From contig JAICTU010000175.1 in NCBI GenBank assembly GCA_025936205.1, positions 1 through 16,359 on the forward strand: DNA of 16,359 bases, given 5' to 3'. Of this stretch, positions 1 to 7,920 are shown piece after piece. The position numbers and the translations under genes are program-made. Source of the DNA: Polyangiaceae bacterium. GTDB lineage: Bacteria > Myxococcota > Polyangia > Polyangiales > Polyangiaceae. Position 1 is the stretch's first letter; each line of letters opens with the position of its first letter. Below the pieces are notes generated by a model. It saw only the letters and a list, made by a program, of their open reading frames with translations, was not told the DNA's origin and did not search any database.

Positions 1-655
1 CGGACCCATCTCCCTGCTCTGGAGGAGCCGGCTCCCCAGGCGCCGCTTCCCGGCCGCGCGCGGGTTCCACCAGCGCCGCGCTGACGGGGGGCAAGTAAGT
101 CTCGGTCGGGGCGTCTTGATCCAGAGGGCCCGCCGGCGATCGCGACACCACGTGCGACGCTTGCTGCGGCCCCGGCTGACTGCCCACGTCCGCACCCGAA
201 TGCGCCAGCAAGCTGTGCAACGACGAATGCACGGTGCGCACCGGCGCCAGCGTGCGCAGGCTCGGCTCGAGCGAGGCGTCACGCCAGGAGAGGATCTCCA
301 GAGCCGCGGCCTCACCGCTCAGACGGCCTGTTTCAGCGTGCATCAGCTCGCCCTCGACCAGGTGCAGATAGCCGCCGTCGTCGCCGGATACCACCAGGAA
401 TACGCCCGTAGTCCGAGAGAGGCTCTCGATCTGGAGCAGCGTGTGCAGGCTGCTCTGGTACGTCGACGCGCGCGCGCGGACGGCGGCTCGATGCCGAGCC
501 AGCTCCTCCTCGCCCGCAGGCTCCGGCTCCACCTCCAGCACCTCTTCGTCGTCGTCCTCTGCGTCCACGAACTCGAGCTGCGCCGGAACCTGAGCCTGGC
601 GCGACGCCTGCGTGGCGGGGCCCACCTCCGATTCCAAATCATCCGCTGCGCTCAT
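1..655 (-). CDS. DUF4388 (PatA-type) domain protein, 3' end cut by window edge
   Basis: Reading the minus strand from an ATG at 655 gives an open frame with no stop to base 1, so 218 residues are visible and the C-terminus lies outside the window. An AAGGA ribosome site sits 7 bases before the ATG. The N-terminus is acidic (residues 30-52, with runs such as EDDDEE). Residues about 67-140 match the DUF4388 pattern: SLHTLLQIESLSRTTGVF, then a strand-turn-strand GGYLHLVEGELMHAETG and SGEAAALEIL. The visible C-terminal part is a low-complexity linker rich in Pro, Ala, Ser and Gln. DUF4388 proteins are cytoplasmic and often belong to signalling or gliding networks in myxobacteria, but the biochemical role is unknown. 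No fused receiver or other domain is visible in this part. Confidence in the gene is high and in a precise function low. Confidence 0.8.
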   Translation of the reverse strand, partial: MSAADDLESEVGPATQASRQAQVPAQLEFVDAEDDDEEVLEVEPEPAGEEELARHRAAVRARASTYQSSLHTLLQIESLSRTTGVFLVVSGDDGGYLHLVEGELMHAETGRLSGEAAALEILSWRDASLEPSLRTLAPVRTVHSSLHSLLAHSGADVGSQPGPQQASHVVSRSPAGPLDQDAPTETYLPPVSAALVEPARGREAAPGEPAPPEQGDGS

Positions 656-866
656 GCTCTCGTCCTTAACCCGGGCTCGTCCGCTTTATGCCGCACGGCG
701 GCTCGTTGCTGGGGGGCCGCAGTGTACTCGAAACGCAATCACGCATGAGGTTTCGTCGACGTCTCCATGTGCCGGAATTCCCCCTGGTACCCCTCGCGCT
801 CCGCCTGCCTGCGTGTCCCCTTTTTGCGCCGCCATAGCCTGGAGCAGTCACCGCGCTGAAGCGTGA

Positions 867-880
867 TCCGAAAGTTCGGA
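867..880. promoter_or_regulatory. 14-bp palindrome upstream of hisC-like gene
   Basis: TCCGAA-AG-TTCGGA forms a 6-bp inverted repeat with a 2-base centre. It lies 47 bases before the ATG of the aminotransferase gene, in the 272-base region between it and the divergent DUF4388 gene. The size and position fit a dimeric repressor operator, but no regulator or promoter hexamers can be assigned. It is a structural observation only. Confidence 0.3.
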
Positions 881-927
881 CGAGGGCCCTGCTCGTTCCT
901 CGGGCCGCCGTGTGCTATCGGGCGCAC

Positions 928-1989
928 ATGATTCAGGCACGTCCCAGCGTCGAAGCGCTGGAGCGCTATGTGGCTCCGCTGGAAGGCCGTCGCGGTCTGC
1001 TCCGCCTCGACTTCAACGAGAACACGCTCGGGCCGAGCCCGCGCGTCCTGGAGGCCATCCGGTCCCTGCCGGCAGAGGCCTATTCGACCTATCCCGAGTA
1101 CGCGGGGCTGGAGGATGCATTTGCGCACTACTTCGGCGTGCAGCGCGAGCAGATCGCCGCGTTCAACGGGGCCGATGCCGCCATTCGAGCCGTGTTTGAC
1201 GCCTTCGGCAAGCCTGGTGGCACTTTTCTGACGACCCGCCCGACGTTCGGTTATTACCAGCCCTGCGCGCAAATCGCGGGCATGGTCGTGCGCGCCGTCC
1301 CGTACGCGGAAGACCTTTCGTTTCCCTGGTCGGCGTTCCGCGCGGAGCTCGCGCAGGCTCCCCAGATCTGCTTCATCTGCAACCCGAACAACCCCACCAG
1401 CACGATGGTGCCGTCGAGCGAGCTGCTGGGGCTGGCGCGCGAGTTCCCCGCGACACTGTTCGTGGTCGACGAGATCTACGAGCCGTTCACGCGCGAGAGC
1501 GTGTTGCCCGAGGCCGCTCTGCTGCCGAACGTGCTGGCGCTGCGCTCGCTGTCCAAGGCCACCGGTCTGGCCGCGCTGCGGCTCGGCTTTGCTTGCGGCT
1601 CGGCCCCGCTCGTGGAGCGCGTGTTCCGCGTGACGGGTCCCTACGACATCAACTCGTTCGCGGTGGTGGCGGCTCGAGCAGCGCTGGAGGACGAGGCCCA
1701 TACCAGGGCCTACCTGGCCGAAGTCGCGGCAGCGAAGGCGTGGACACTCGCAGAGCTCGGCCGGCTCGGCGTGCGTTTCTTCCACCAGGGCGGCAACTAT
1801 CTCTTGGTGTGGCCGGGCCGCGACGTGACGGAAGTGGAAGCGCGGCTGCGCGCAGAGGGCATCCTGGTGCGCAGCATGGCGGGCAAGCCGCTGATCGATG
1901 GCTCATTTCGGCTCAGCATCGGGAACCGAGCCCAGATGCAGCGCTTCTGTGCGGCCCTGCACAAGGTGCTGTCCGTTCCCGCCGGATGA
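928..1989 (+). CDS. hisC: Histidinol-phosphate aminotransferase-like PLP enzyme (fold type I)
   Basis: This 353-residue protein is a class I/II PLP-dependent aminotransferase, cytosolic, with the features of the HisC branch. That branch transaminates imidazole-acetol phosphate and glutamate to histidinol phosphate. Visible landmarks from the ATG at 928 are LDFNEN (about 26-32), NPNNPT (152-157), the PLP ring-binding Asp181 and Tyr184 in VVDEIY, SLSKA with the Schiff-base Lys210, Arg218 in ALRLGFA, and the substrate-carboxylate Arg328 in FRLSIGN. Length fits HisC (about 350). A GTG at 910 would add six residues; I prefer the ATG because MIQARPSVEAL resembles HisC N-termini, although no good Shine-Dalgarno is seen for either. 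No other his genes are nearby, so it may be a paralogue acting on another amino acid such as an aromatic one. Its stop codon overlaps an in-frame ATG of the following lipoprotein gene. Confidence 0.85.
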   Translation: MIQARPSVEALERYVAPLEGRRGLLRLDFNENTLGPSPRVLEAIRSLPAEAYSTYPEYAGLEDAFAHYFGVQREQIAAFNGADAAIRAVFDAFGKPGGTFLTTRPTFGYYQPCAQIAGMVVRAVPYAEDLSFPWSAFRAELAQAPQICFICNPNNPTSTMVPSSELLGLAREFPATLFVVDEIYEPFTRESVLPEAALLPNVLALRSLSKATGLAALRLGFACGSAPLVERVFRVTGPYDINSFAVVAARAALEDEAHTRAYLAEVAAAKAWTLAELGRLGVRFFHQGGNYLLVWPGRDVTEVEARLRAEGILVRSMAGKPLIDGSFRLSIGNRAQMQRFCAALHKVLSVPAG

Positions 1990-2036
1990 GCGAAGCGCGT
2001 TTGACGCCCGCGGGATGCTTGGGCTACCCGAGGAGC

Positions 2037-2564
2037 ATGTGGCGGCGCAACGAAACCGCAGCCTGGCTCCTCGCGGCGGGCTGGCTGGTCTCCCTGGCGG
2101 CATGCTCGGACTCGGATCCACCCTCGAGCGCCGCGCTCGGGAGCGAGGCTTCCGGATCGGAACAGACGGACACGAGCCCGCTGCTCCCTGCGACGGGCTC
2201 CGGCGAGAACGCGGGCGTGGCTCCTGGCGCCTTGGATCCCGGCTTCGTGATCTTCGTCGATCCGGAGACGGGCGTCAGGGTGCAGGACGTGCGCGACGCC
2301 GATCGCGAAATCGTGCGCTTCGACCTCCAGGCGCAGGCGATGATCTCCGCTGACAGCGGTGATGCCGTCAGCGGTTGGGTGACGGACGGCAACGATCTGC
2401 GCTGGAATCGCGGCGGCTCCTTTCGAGTGCGCTTCGGCAGCGAGGCGGGCGAAGCGCGCGCCTATTTCACCGAGGCGGGTCCAGGCACCATCTGCAATCT
2501 CTCCATCCGAGGGCCCGATCAGCTGTCGATCAGCGCCACCAGCGAGACGCCACCGCACACGTGA
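2037..2564 (+). CDS. Small secreted lipoprotein of unknown function
   Basis: This 175-residue protein has a lipoprotein signal peptide: positively charged MWRRNE, a hydrophobic stretch TAAWLLAAGWLVSL, and the lipobox LAAC with the acylated Cys at residue 23. A Ser/Gly/Asp-rich linker (about 24-68) follows, then a compact domain starting near GFVIFVDPETGVRV and ending with RGPDQLSISATSETPPHT. I do not recognise this domain. It should be anchored in the outer or inner membrane and face the periplasm. Two starts compete. The ATG at 2037 gives a normal signal peptide but its AGGAG is only 1 base away. The in-frame ATG at 1986 overlaps the hisC-like stop as ATGA and would add 17 residues before the signal. 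Either way it is probably co-transcribed with the aminotransferase gene, but no functional link is evident. Confidence 0.7.
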   Translation: MWRRNETAAWLLAAGWLVSLAACSDSDPPSSAALGSEASGSEQTDTSPLLPATGSGENAGVAPGALDPGFVIFVDPETGVRVQDVRDADREIVRFDLQAQAMISADSGDAVSGWVTDGNDLRWNRGGSFRVRFGSEAGEARAYFTEAGPGTICNLSIRGPDQLSISATSETPPHT

Positions 2565-2672
2565 GCCGTCGAGGTGCGCGCGGCGCAGCCCCCCTCATCA
2601 CGGGACGCCACGAGTCCGGGCGGGCATCGAAGGTGCTTGCGCAGGCCTGCTGACCAGGGCCAAAGTTACCAG

Positions 2673-2690
2673 TTCACCCCATGGGGGGAA
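2673..2690. promoter_or_regulatory. 18-bp imperfect palindrome upstream of RND efflux operon
   Basis: TTCACCCCATGGGGGGAA is self-complementary except for one mismatched pair and has the perfect core CCCCATGGGG. A second perfect palindrome, GCAGGCCTGC, lies at 2641-2650. Both sit in the 294-base region between the lipoprotein gene and the efflux operon. Efflux operons are often controlled by TetR- or MerR-type repressors that bind palindromes, but no regulator gene is adjacent. An alternative role is a weak transcription stop for the upstream genes, although there is no T-run. Confidence 0.3.
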
Positions 2691-2784
2691 ACGCCTCGCC
2701 TCGCCGGCCCGTATTCATGGGAAGTGCGAAGAAAGCTGCCGCGTTAGTCTGTCTTTGAGGCTGCCCGAAGAAGCCCGGCCCGAC

Positions 2785-2806
2785 CCCCTGCTTCCCCTTC
2801 CAGGGG
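2785..2806 (+). promoter_or_regulatory. Potential 5'-leader hairpin before the efflux operon
   Basis: CCCCTG and CAGGGG are complementary 6-base arms around a 10-base pyrimidine-rich loop. The hairpin ends 52 bases before the ATG of the membrane-fusion gene and is flanked by two copies of GGCCCGAC (near 2778 and 2811). It could form in the leader RNA or be a protein site. Only the structure is seen. Confidence 0.22.
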
Positions 2807-2858
2807 CACCGGCCCGACGCCCGCCCGTTTACACGTCAAAAGGACATCCCGATCCCCC

Positions 2859-4103
2859 ATGACTTCCGTCGCTCCCTCCGGAACGGGCTCGCCCGTGACC
2901 GCTCCGCCGCCTCCCCTGCGCTCGCATCGTCCGCCCCTGGTCGGCGTCATCGCGGGCGTGGTGTTCGCCCTCGGCCTCGGCGGCTGGACGTTCCGGCGCA
3001 TCGCGGAAGCCAAGTCCGCGCAGGCCGACGTGGCCGCGCGCCGCAGCGCGGAGCAGGAGCGCGCGGTCAGCCTCGCAGGGCAGCCGCTGCGCGTGAGCGT
3101 GGTCCGCGGCGGCGCCGATCGCTGGCAGCCGCGCGTGGAGCTCGACGGGACGCTGGAGGCGGTGCATGCAGCGCAGCTGGGCTTCAAGGTGGGCGGGCGC
3201 TTGGCGCGGGTCGCCGTCAAGGTGGGAGATCGCGTGGGCACCGGCGCTCTGCTCGCGGAGCTCGACGACAGCGAAGCCGAGGCGCAGGTGGCCGCCGCAG
3301 AGGCTCAGGTGCGGGCCGCGCAGTCGTCGCTCACGCTCGCGCAAGATGCCGAGCGGCGTACTCTGCCGCTGGTCAAGGCCGGCACCGTCCCGGAGGCGAA
3401 CGGCGTGCAGAGCAGCGAGCAGCGCCAGCTCGCTGCCGCTCAGCTCGACGCCGCCAGGGCCCAGCAGGCGCTGGCCCGTGCGGCGCTCACCAACCACACG
3501 CTGAAGGCGCCCTTCGCCGGCACCATCACCCTGGCTCCAACCGGCATCGGTGCCGTGGTGAATCCGGGCCAGCCCCTGTTCGGGCTGGTCGACACCACCG
3601 CGCTCGAGCTCGCCACGACGGTCAGCGAGGAAGACGCCAACCTGCTGGAGAAGGGTGCAGAAGTGCACGTCAACGCCGGCAGCAGCGAGGTGAAGGGCAA
3701 GGTCAGCGCGGTGCTCGGCACGCTCGACGCGCGCACGCGGCGCGTGCCGGTCGTGGTCGACTTCGACAACACCAAGCCCGCCGCAGGGGCCACGCTGCGA
3801 GCTGGCGCATTCGTGCGCGGCTCGGTGGTGGCGCGCGACCCGATCCCCGTGCTGCGCCTGCCGCACGCAGTGCAACGTCCGGGTTCTCGCGACGAGGTCT
3901 GGGTGCTGGACGCGGCCTCTCGGCTCGAGGCACGCCGCCTCGCCTTCGCCATCGCGCCCGATGGTGACCTGCTGGTGCGCAGCGGCCTCTCGAGCAGCGA
4001 TCAGGTCGTGCTCGATCCCATCCCCGAGCTCAAGGCGGGCGACGTGGTCCAGGTCGCCGCCCCCGCGCCTTCCACCCCCAGCCCCGAGCCGGCACCGCAG
4101 TGA
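2859..4103 (+). CDS. RND efflux periplasmic adaptor (membrane-fusion protein, HlyD/AcrA type)
   Basis: This 414-residue protein bridges an inner-membrane RND pump and an outer-membrane channel across the periplasm. A Pro-rich cytoplasmic N-terminus precedes one membrane anchor (about 27-44, LVGVIAGVVFALGLGGW). There is no lipobox, so it is TM-anchored rather than a lipoprotein. The two halves of the biotinyl-lipoyl domain are seen at about 104-136 (GFKVGGRLARVAVKVGDRV) and 214-245 (LKAPFAGTITLAPTGIG), separated by an Ala/Gln-rich coiled-coil hairpin (138-212). A beta-barrel and a membrane-proximal domain follow, ending in a Pro/Ser tail. AAAAGGA occurs 14 bases before the ATG, which is rather far. 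The stop overlaps the start of the pump gene by 4 bases (GTGA), indicating translational coupling. The substrate cannot be told from sequence. Confidence 0.9.
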   Translation: MTSVAPSGTGSPVTAPPPPLRSHRPPLVGVIAGVVFALGLGGWTFRRIAEAKSAQADVAARRSAEQERAVSLAGQPLRVSVVRGGADRWQPRVELDGTLEAVHAAQLGFKVGGRLARVAVKVGDRVGTGALLAELDDSEAEAQVAAAEAQVRAAQSSLTLAQDAERRTLPLVKAGTVPEANGVQSSEQRQLAAAQLDAARAQQALARAALTNHTLKAPFAGTITLAPTGIGAVVNPGQPLFGLVDTTALELATTVSEEDANLLEKGAEVHVNAGSSEVKGKVSAVLGTLDARTRRVPVVVDFDNTKPAAGATLRAGAFVRGSVVARDPIPVLRLPHAVQRPGSRDEVWVLDAASRLEARRLAFAIAPDGDLLVRSGLSSSDQVVLDPIPELKAGDVVQVAAPAPSTPSPEPAPQ

Positions 4104-7100
4104 ACCTCTCCGCCGTCGCCATCCGCCGCCCGGTCTTCACGGTCATGCTGGGCGTGGCCATCCTCGTGCTGGGGCTGATGGGCTTTCAGCGCCTCGGCAG
4201 CGACCTGTTCCCCGACGTGTCGTTCCCCGCGATCGCGGTCACCGTGCCGTACCCGGGCGCGAGCCCGGCGGAGGTCGAGAGCCTCGTCGTCAAGCCGCTG
4301 GAGGACTCGGTCGTGAGCCTGAACGGCATCGATCGCGTGCGCTCCTTCTCGCGCGAGGGCTCGGGGCTCCTGTTCGTCATGTTCAAGCTGGGCGTGGACG
4401 TGCAGGAAGCCGCTTCCGAGGTGCGCGAGCGCATCTCGCAGGTGCGCTACCGCATGCCGGAGGAGACGCGCGAGCCGATCATCCAGCGCTTCGACGTCTC
4501 GGGCGCTCCCGTGCTCACCTATACCTTGCGCGGCACGGGCTCGCTCTCGGCCTTGCGCGAATACGCCGAGGACGTGCTGCGCCCCGCGCTGGAGCAAGTG
4601 GCCGGCGTGGCTGCGGTGGGCGTCAAGGGCGGCGCCAAGCGGCAGATCAATGTCGAGCTGGACCGCGCGCGGCTGGACGCTTTGAAGCTGACTCCTGGAG
4701 CCGTCGTGCAACAGCTGCGCGCCGAGAACCTGAACGTGCCTGCCGGTCACTTCGCCGAGGGGCCGCGCGAGATCAGCGTGCGCACGCTGGCCGAGTTCCA
4801 GACCGTCGATCAGGTGCGCGAGACGATCGTGGCCACCGCCCCCGATGGCTCGACCGTGCGCCTGCGGGACATCGCGCGCGTGCTCGACGGCTTCGAGGAC
4901 ATGCGCACGCGCGTGCGCGTCAACGGCGAAGAGGCCGTCACGCTCGAGATCCGCAAGCAATCCGGCCAGAACACCGTACAGGTCGCGCGCGGCACCAAGG
5001 CCAAGATGGCCGAGCTGGAGAGCAGCTTTCCGCAGGGTGTGCAGGCGTCGTTGATCATCGACCAAGCGCGCTTCATCGAAGGCAACATCAAGCAGGTCGA
5101 AGAGGACATTGTGTTCGGTGGCCTGATGGCGGTGCTCGTCATCCTGTTGTTCATGCTGGATCTGCGCTCCACCCTGATCAGCGCCGTGGCGCTGCCGACC
5201 AGCGTGATCGGCACGTTCTTCGTGATGTACGTGCTCGGCTACACCCTGAACATGATGACGCTGCTGGCCATGTCACTGGCCATCGGTCTGTTGATCGACG
5301 ACGCGGTCGTCGTGCGCGAGAACATCTTCAAGCACCTGGAGCGCGGCAAGCCGCCGAAGCAGGCAGCGCTCGACGGCACGGCCGAGGTGGCGCTCAGCGT
5401 GATGGCCACCACCGCCACGATCGTGGCGGTGTTCATGCCGATCGCCTTCGTGGAGGGCATGGTCGGGCAGTTCTTCCGCCAGTTCGGCGTCACCATCTCC
5501 GCGGCGGTGATCATCTCGGTGTTCGTCGCTTTCACGCTCGACCCGATGCTGTCGTCGCGTTTCGCGGCGGCGCCGGGCGCGAAGCGCGGTTTCTTTGCTG
5601 CCATCGCGCGCCCCTTCGAGTGGGCGCATACGCAGATGGAGCAGACCTACCGTGCACTGCTCGGGTGGGCGCTGCGCAACAAGCTGATCGTGGGCGCGCT
5701 GGCCATCGGCAGCATCTTCTTCATGGGTTACATCTCCAAGCTGACCGGCGAGGAGTTCGTGAACGCGGAAGACCGCGGCCAGTTCGTGGTCGAGGCGGAG
5801 TTGCCCGCCGGCACCTCGCTGGAGGAGACGGCGCGCGCCACCGAGAGCGTGGAAAGCGAGCTGCTCGCCCACCCGCAGATCAAGGTGGTGTTCGCCACGC
5901 TCGGGCCCGACGGGCAGGTCAACAAGGTGAACTGGCGCGTGGTCACGAGCACCAAGATGGACCGCACGCAGACGCTGGCGGACCTCAAAGAAGTGGCGCG
6001 CCAGGCCGCGTCGAAGCTGAGCGGGGCACGCATTTCAGTGACCGACCCGGCCTTCGTCGAAGGCGCGGCCACCGAGGCGCCGATCATGATCAACGTGCGC
6101 GGCGACGAGTACTCGGACATCGAGCGCGTCACGAGCGAGATCGAAAAGATCCTGCAGAGCACGCCGGGCGTGGGCGACATCCAGGTGCGTCACTCGCCGG
6201 GGCGCCCCGAGCTGGCGGTCGGGATCGATCGCGTGCGTGCCGCCGACCGAGGGCTCAGCGCCGCTCAGGTGGCCATGGCCTTGCGTACGGCCGTCGAGGG
6301 CGACGAAGCGGGCAAGCTGCGCCAGGATGGGCAGAAGCAAGACATCCCCATCCAGGTGCGGCTCGACGAGCGCTACCGCACCGACGCGGCCATGCTCGCG
6401 AACCTGAGCATCGGGACGCCGCGCGGCCCCGTCAAGCTGGGAGACGTCGTCAACATCGAGCGCAGCTCGGGCCCGCAGGTGATCGAGCGCGAAAACCGGC
6501 ACCGGCAGATCACCATCTGGGCCACACCGATCGGGCGTCCGCTGGGCGACGTGGCCAAGGAGTTCCAGCCGCGCATCGCCAAGCTCGAGCTCGCGACGGG
6601 CATGTCGATCTTCTACGACGGCCAGCTGCGCCTGATGGCCGAGAACAACCAGGCGATGGGGGTCGCGCTGCTGCTCGGCGTCGTGTTCATCTACATCGTG
6701 CTGGCCTCGCAGTTCGAGAGCTTCATTCATCCCATGACGATCATGGTGACCCTGCCGCTGGCGCTGGTGGGCGGTATCCTGGGCTTGTTCCTGACCAAGA
6801 ACACCCTGGCCATGGGCGCCCTGATCGGGATGATTCTGTTGATGGGCCTGGTCACCAAGAACGCGATCTTGCTGGTCGACCGCGCCATCGTGCGCGTGCG
6901 CGATCACGGCGAGACGCCCTTGCAAGCGATCCTCGAAGCAGGCCCCGAGCGCTTGCGACCGATCCTGATGACCAGCGCCGCCATGACGCTCGGCATGCTG
7001 CCGACCGCCACCAGCCACGCCGAGGGCAGCGAATTCCGCGCCCCCATGGCGATCGCGGTGATCGGCGGCGTGGTCAGCTCCACGCTGCTCTCGCTGGTGG

Positions 7101-7225
7101 TCGTCCCCGTCGTCTACGTCACGATCGAGAACATCAAGGCGCTGCCGCGGAGGCTCTCCGCGCGGCGGCGGCGCCGCGCACTCCAGGGCATCTCGGTGCC
7201 GGGCGGCGTGATCAGCGCCAAATGA
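4100..7225 (+). CDS. RND efflux inner-membrane pump (AcrB/HAE type)
   Basis: This 1041-residue protein is a proton-driven RND transporter of normal family length. It starts with GTG at 4100, overlapping the adaptor gene. The N-terminal MNLSAVAIRRPVFTVML is typical, followed by TM1 and the first porter domain with FPDVSFPAIAVTVPYPGASPAEVE. The TM2-TM6 block spans about 338-490 and includes the proton-relay Asp400-Asp401 in GLLIDDAVVVREN of TM4. The second half repeats this with TM8-TM12 at about 850-1008, including the relay Lys920 in GLVTKNAILLVD of TM10. All three relay residues match those of AcrB, so the pump should be active. The sequence fits the hydrophobe/amphiphile (HAE) group better than the heavy-metal group, but the substrate is unknown. 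A TolC-like partner must be encoded elsewhere. The C-terminus ends in an Arg-rich cytoplasmic tail. Confidence 0.93.
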   Translation: MNLSAVAIRRPVFTVMLGVAILVLGLMGFQRLGSDLFPDVSFPAIAVTVPYPGASPAEVESLVVKPLEDSVVSLNGIDRVRSFSREGSGLLFVMFKLGVDVQEAASEVRERISQVRYRMPEETREPIIQRFDVSGAPVLTYTLRGTGSLSALREYAEDVLRPALEQVAGVAAVGVKGGAKRQINVELDRARLDALKLTPGAVVQQLRAENLNVPAGHFAEGPREISVRTLAEFQTVDQVRETIVATAPDGSTVRLRDIARVLDGFEDMRTRVRVNGEEAVTLEIRKQSGQNTVQVARGTKAKMAELESSFPQGVQASLIIDQARFIEGNIKQVEEDIVFGGLMAVLVILLFMLDLRSTLISAVALPTSVIGTFFVMYVLGYTLNMMTLLAMSLAIGLLIDDAVVVRENIFKHLERGKPPKQAALDGTAEVALSVMATTATIVAVFMPIAFVEGMVGQFFRQFGVTISAAVIISVFVAFTLDPMLSSRFAAAPGAKRGFFAAIARPFEWAHTQMEQTYRALLGWALRNKLIVGALAIGSIFFMGYISKLTGEEFVNAEDRGQFVVEAELPAGTSLEETARATESVESELLAHPQIKVVFATLGPDGQVNKVNWRVVTSTKMDRTQTLADLKEVARQAASKLSGARISVTDPAFVEGAATEAPIMINVRGDEYSDIERVTSEIEKILQSTPGVGDIQVRHSPGRPELAVGIDRVRAADRGLSAAQVAMALRTAVEGDEAGKLRQDGQKQDIPIQVRLDERYRTDAAMLANLSIGTPRGPVKLGDVVNIERSSGPQVIERENRHRQITIWATPIGRPLGDVAKEFQPRIAKLELATGMSIFYDGQLRLMAENNQAMGVALLLGVVFIYIVLASQFESFIHPMTIMVTLPLALVGGILGLFLTKNTLAMGALIGMILLMGLVTKNAILLVDRAIVRVRDHGETPLQAILEAGPERLRPILMTSAAMTLGMLPTATSHAEGSEFRAPMAIAVIGGVVSSTLLSLVVVPVVYVTIENIKALPRRLSARRRRRALQGISVPGGVISAK

Positions 7226-7245
7226 GCGCTGTCGACGGGTGATCG

Positions 7246-7785
7246 TCAGGGGCAGCCGTCGGCTGGGCGCAGCTCCGGCGGCACGTCCAGCGTCCAACGC
7301 CGCGTGGTGCTCGCGGCGTTGCCCGCGCTGTCGCTGACGGTCAGGTTGATGCGCAGCGCACGCCCATCCTGACAGAGCGGATCGCGCACCTGGGCGGGCC
7401 AGCCATGCGTGAGCCTGGTGTCCGCTCCCTCCGCGTCGACCGTCGCGCGCGCGGCCACGTCGCCGCCCATGTCGAAGCGCTCGTCTGGCGTGTCCTCCCA
7501 GCCCGTGGAGATGTCCATGCGCAGCACGTCGCTGTCGAAGCCGTACGAGAGGAAGCTGGTCCACACGTGATACGCTCCCTGCGGCCCGTGAATCAGCGTG
7601 GCGTGCGCGTCATCGTCCAGCGGTTCGAAGTCCTTCTGCCCCGTGCCCAGTACCACCCGATACGGCGCCTGCTCGGCGGATGATGCCGGCCCCGCAGCTC
7701 CCGAATCGTCAGCGCAGGCCGCGAGCAGCAGCACGGCCGCTGGCAGTAGAGCCGCGCACAGCGAACGGAGCGCGAAACGCCACAT
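7246..7785 (-). CDS. Lipoprotein of unknown function (Gly-rich GTGQ..FEPL family)
   Basis: This 179-residue predicted lipoprotein starts at an ATG at 7785 preceded by AGGAAG at good distance; a GTG at 7803 would add six residues and is less likely. The signal is MWRFALRSLCAALLPAAVLLLAAC with the acylated Cys at 24. After an Ala/Ser linker the mature domain begins with YRVVLGTGQKDFEPL and has GPQGAYHVWTSFLS, then RINLTVSDSAGNAASTTRRWTLDVPP, which reads like a beta-sandwich. I recall proteins with the GTG...FEPL...GPQGG.H pattern as recurrent lipoproteins of myxobacterial genomes, with no known function. The gene converges on the efflux pump with only 20 bases between stops and is divergent from the methionine-sulfoxide-reductase gene (135-base shared upstream region). 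Confidence 0.75.
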   Translation of the reverse strand: MWRFALRSLCAALLPAAVLLLAACADDSGAAGPASSAEQAPYRVVLGTGQKDFEPLDDDAHATLIHGPQGAYHVWTSFLSYGFDSDVLRMDISTGWEDTPDERFDMGGDVAARATVDAEGADTRLTHGWPAQVRDPLCQDGRALRINLTVSDSAGNAASTTRRWTLDVPPELRPADGCP

Positions 7786-7920
7786 TTCAGAGCTTCCTAG
7801 CACGGATCCGCCAGCTCAATGGCGGGCAAGATTCCGCAGCTCGGTGGGGCGCCTCGTTCCACCCGCAGTAGCGGGCTTCCAGGCAGTGTGTATACCATCT
7901 CACTGGAGCGGAGATCGGAA

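Noticed and set aside
116..748. Plus-strand open frame of 210 codons at the left edge
   Set aside because: Arg-rich shadow of the minus-strand DUF4388 gene, which has a ribosome site and a recognisable domain.
739..1785. Minus-strand open frame of 348 codons antisense to the hisC-like gene
   Set aside because: No recognisable motif; the sense strand encodes an aminotransferase with all key residues.
3961..7242. Plus-strand open frame of 1093 codons overlapping the RND pump gene in another frame
   Set aside because: Its translation is Arg/Ala/Gly/His-rich with no domain, while the alternative frame is a complete RND pump with all relay residues. It is a GC-bias shadow.
6035..7564. Minus-strand open frame of 509 codons antisense to the pump and the lipoprotein
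   Set aside because: Low-complexity Arg/His/Asp-rich product without motifs, and it crosses two well supported genes.
7887..7900. TATACC/TATACA as a -10 box in the divergent region before the fRMsr gene
   Set aside because: Neither strand has a matching -35 at proper spacing, so it was not listed as a promoter.
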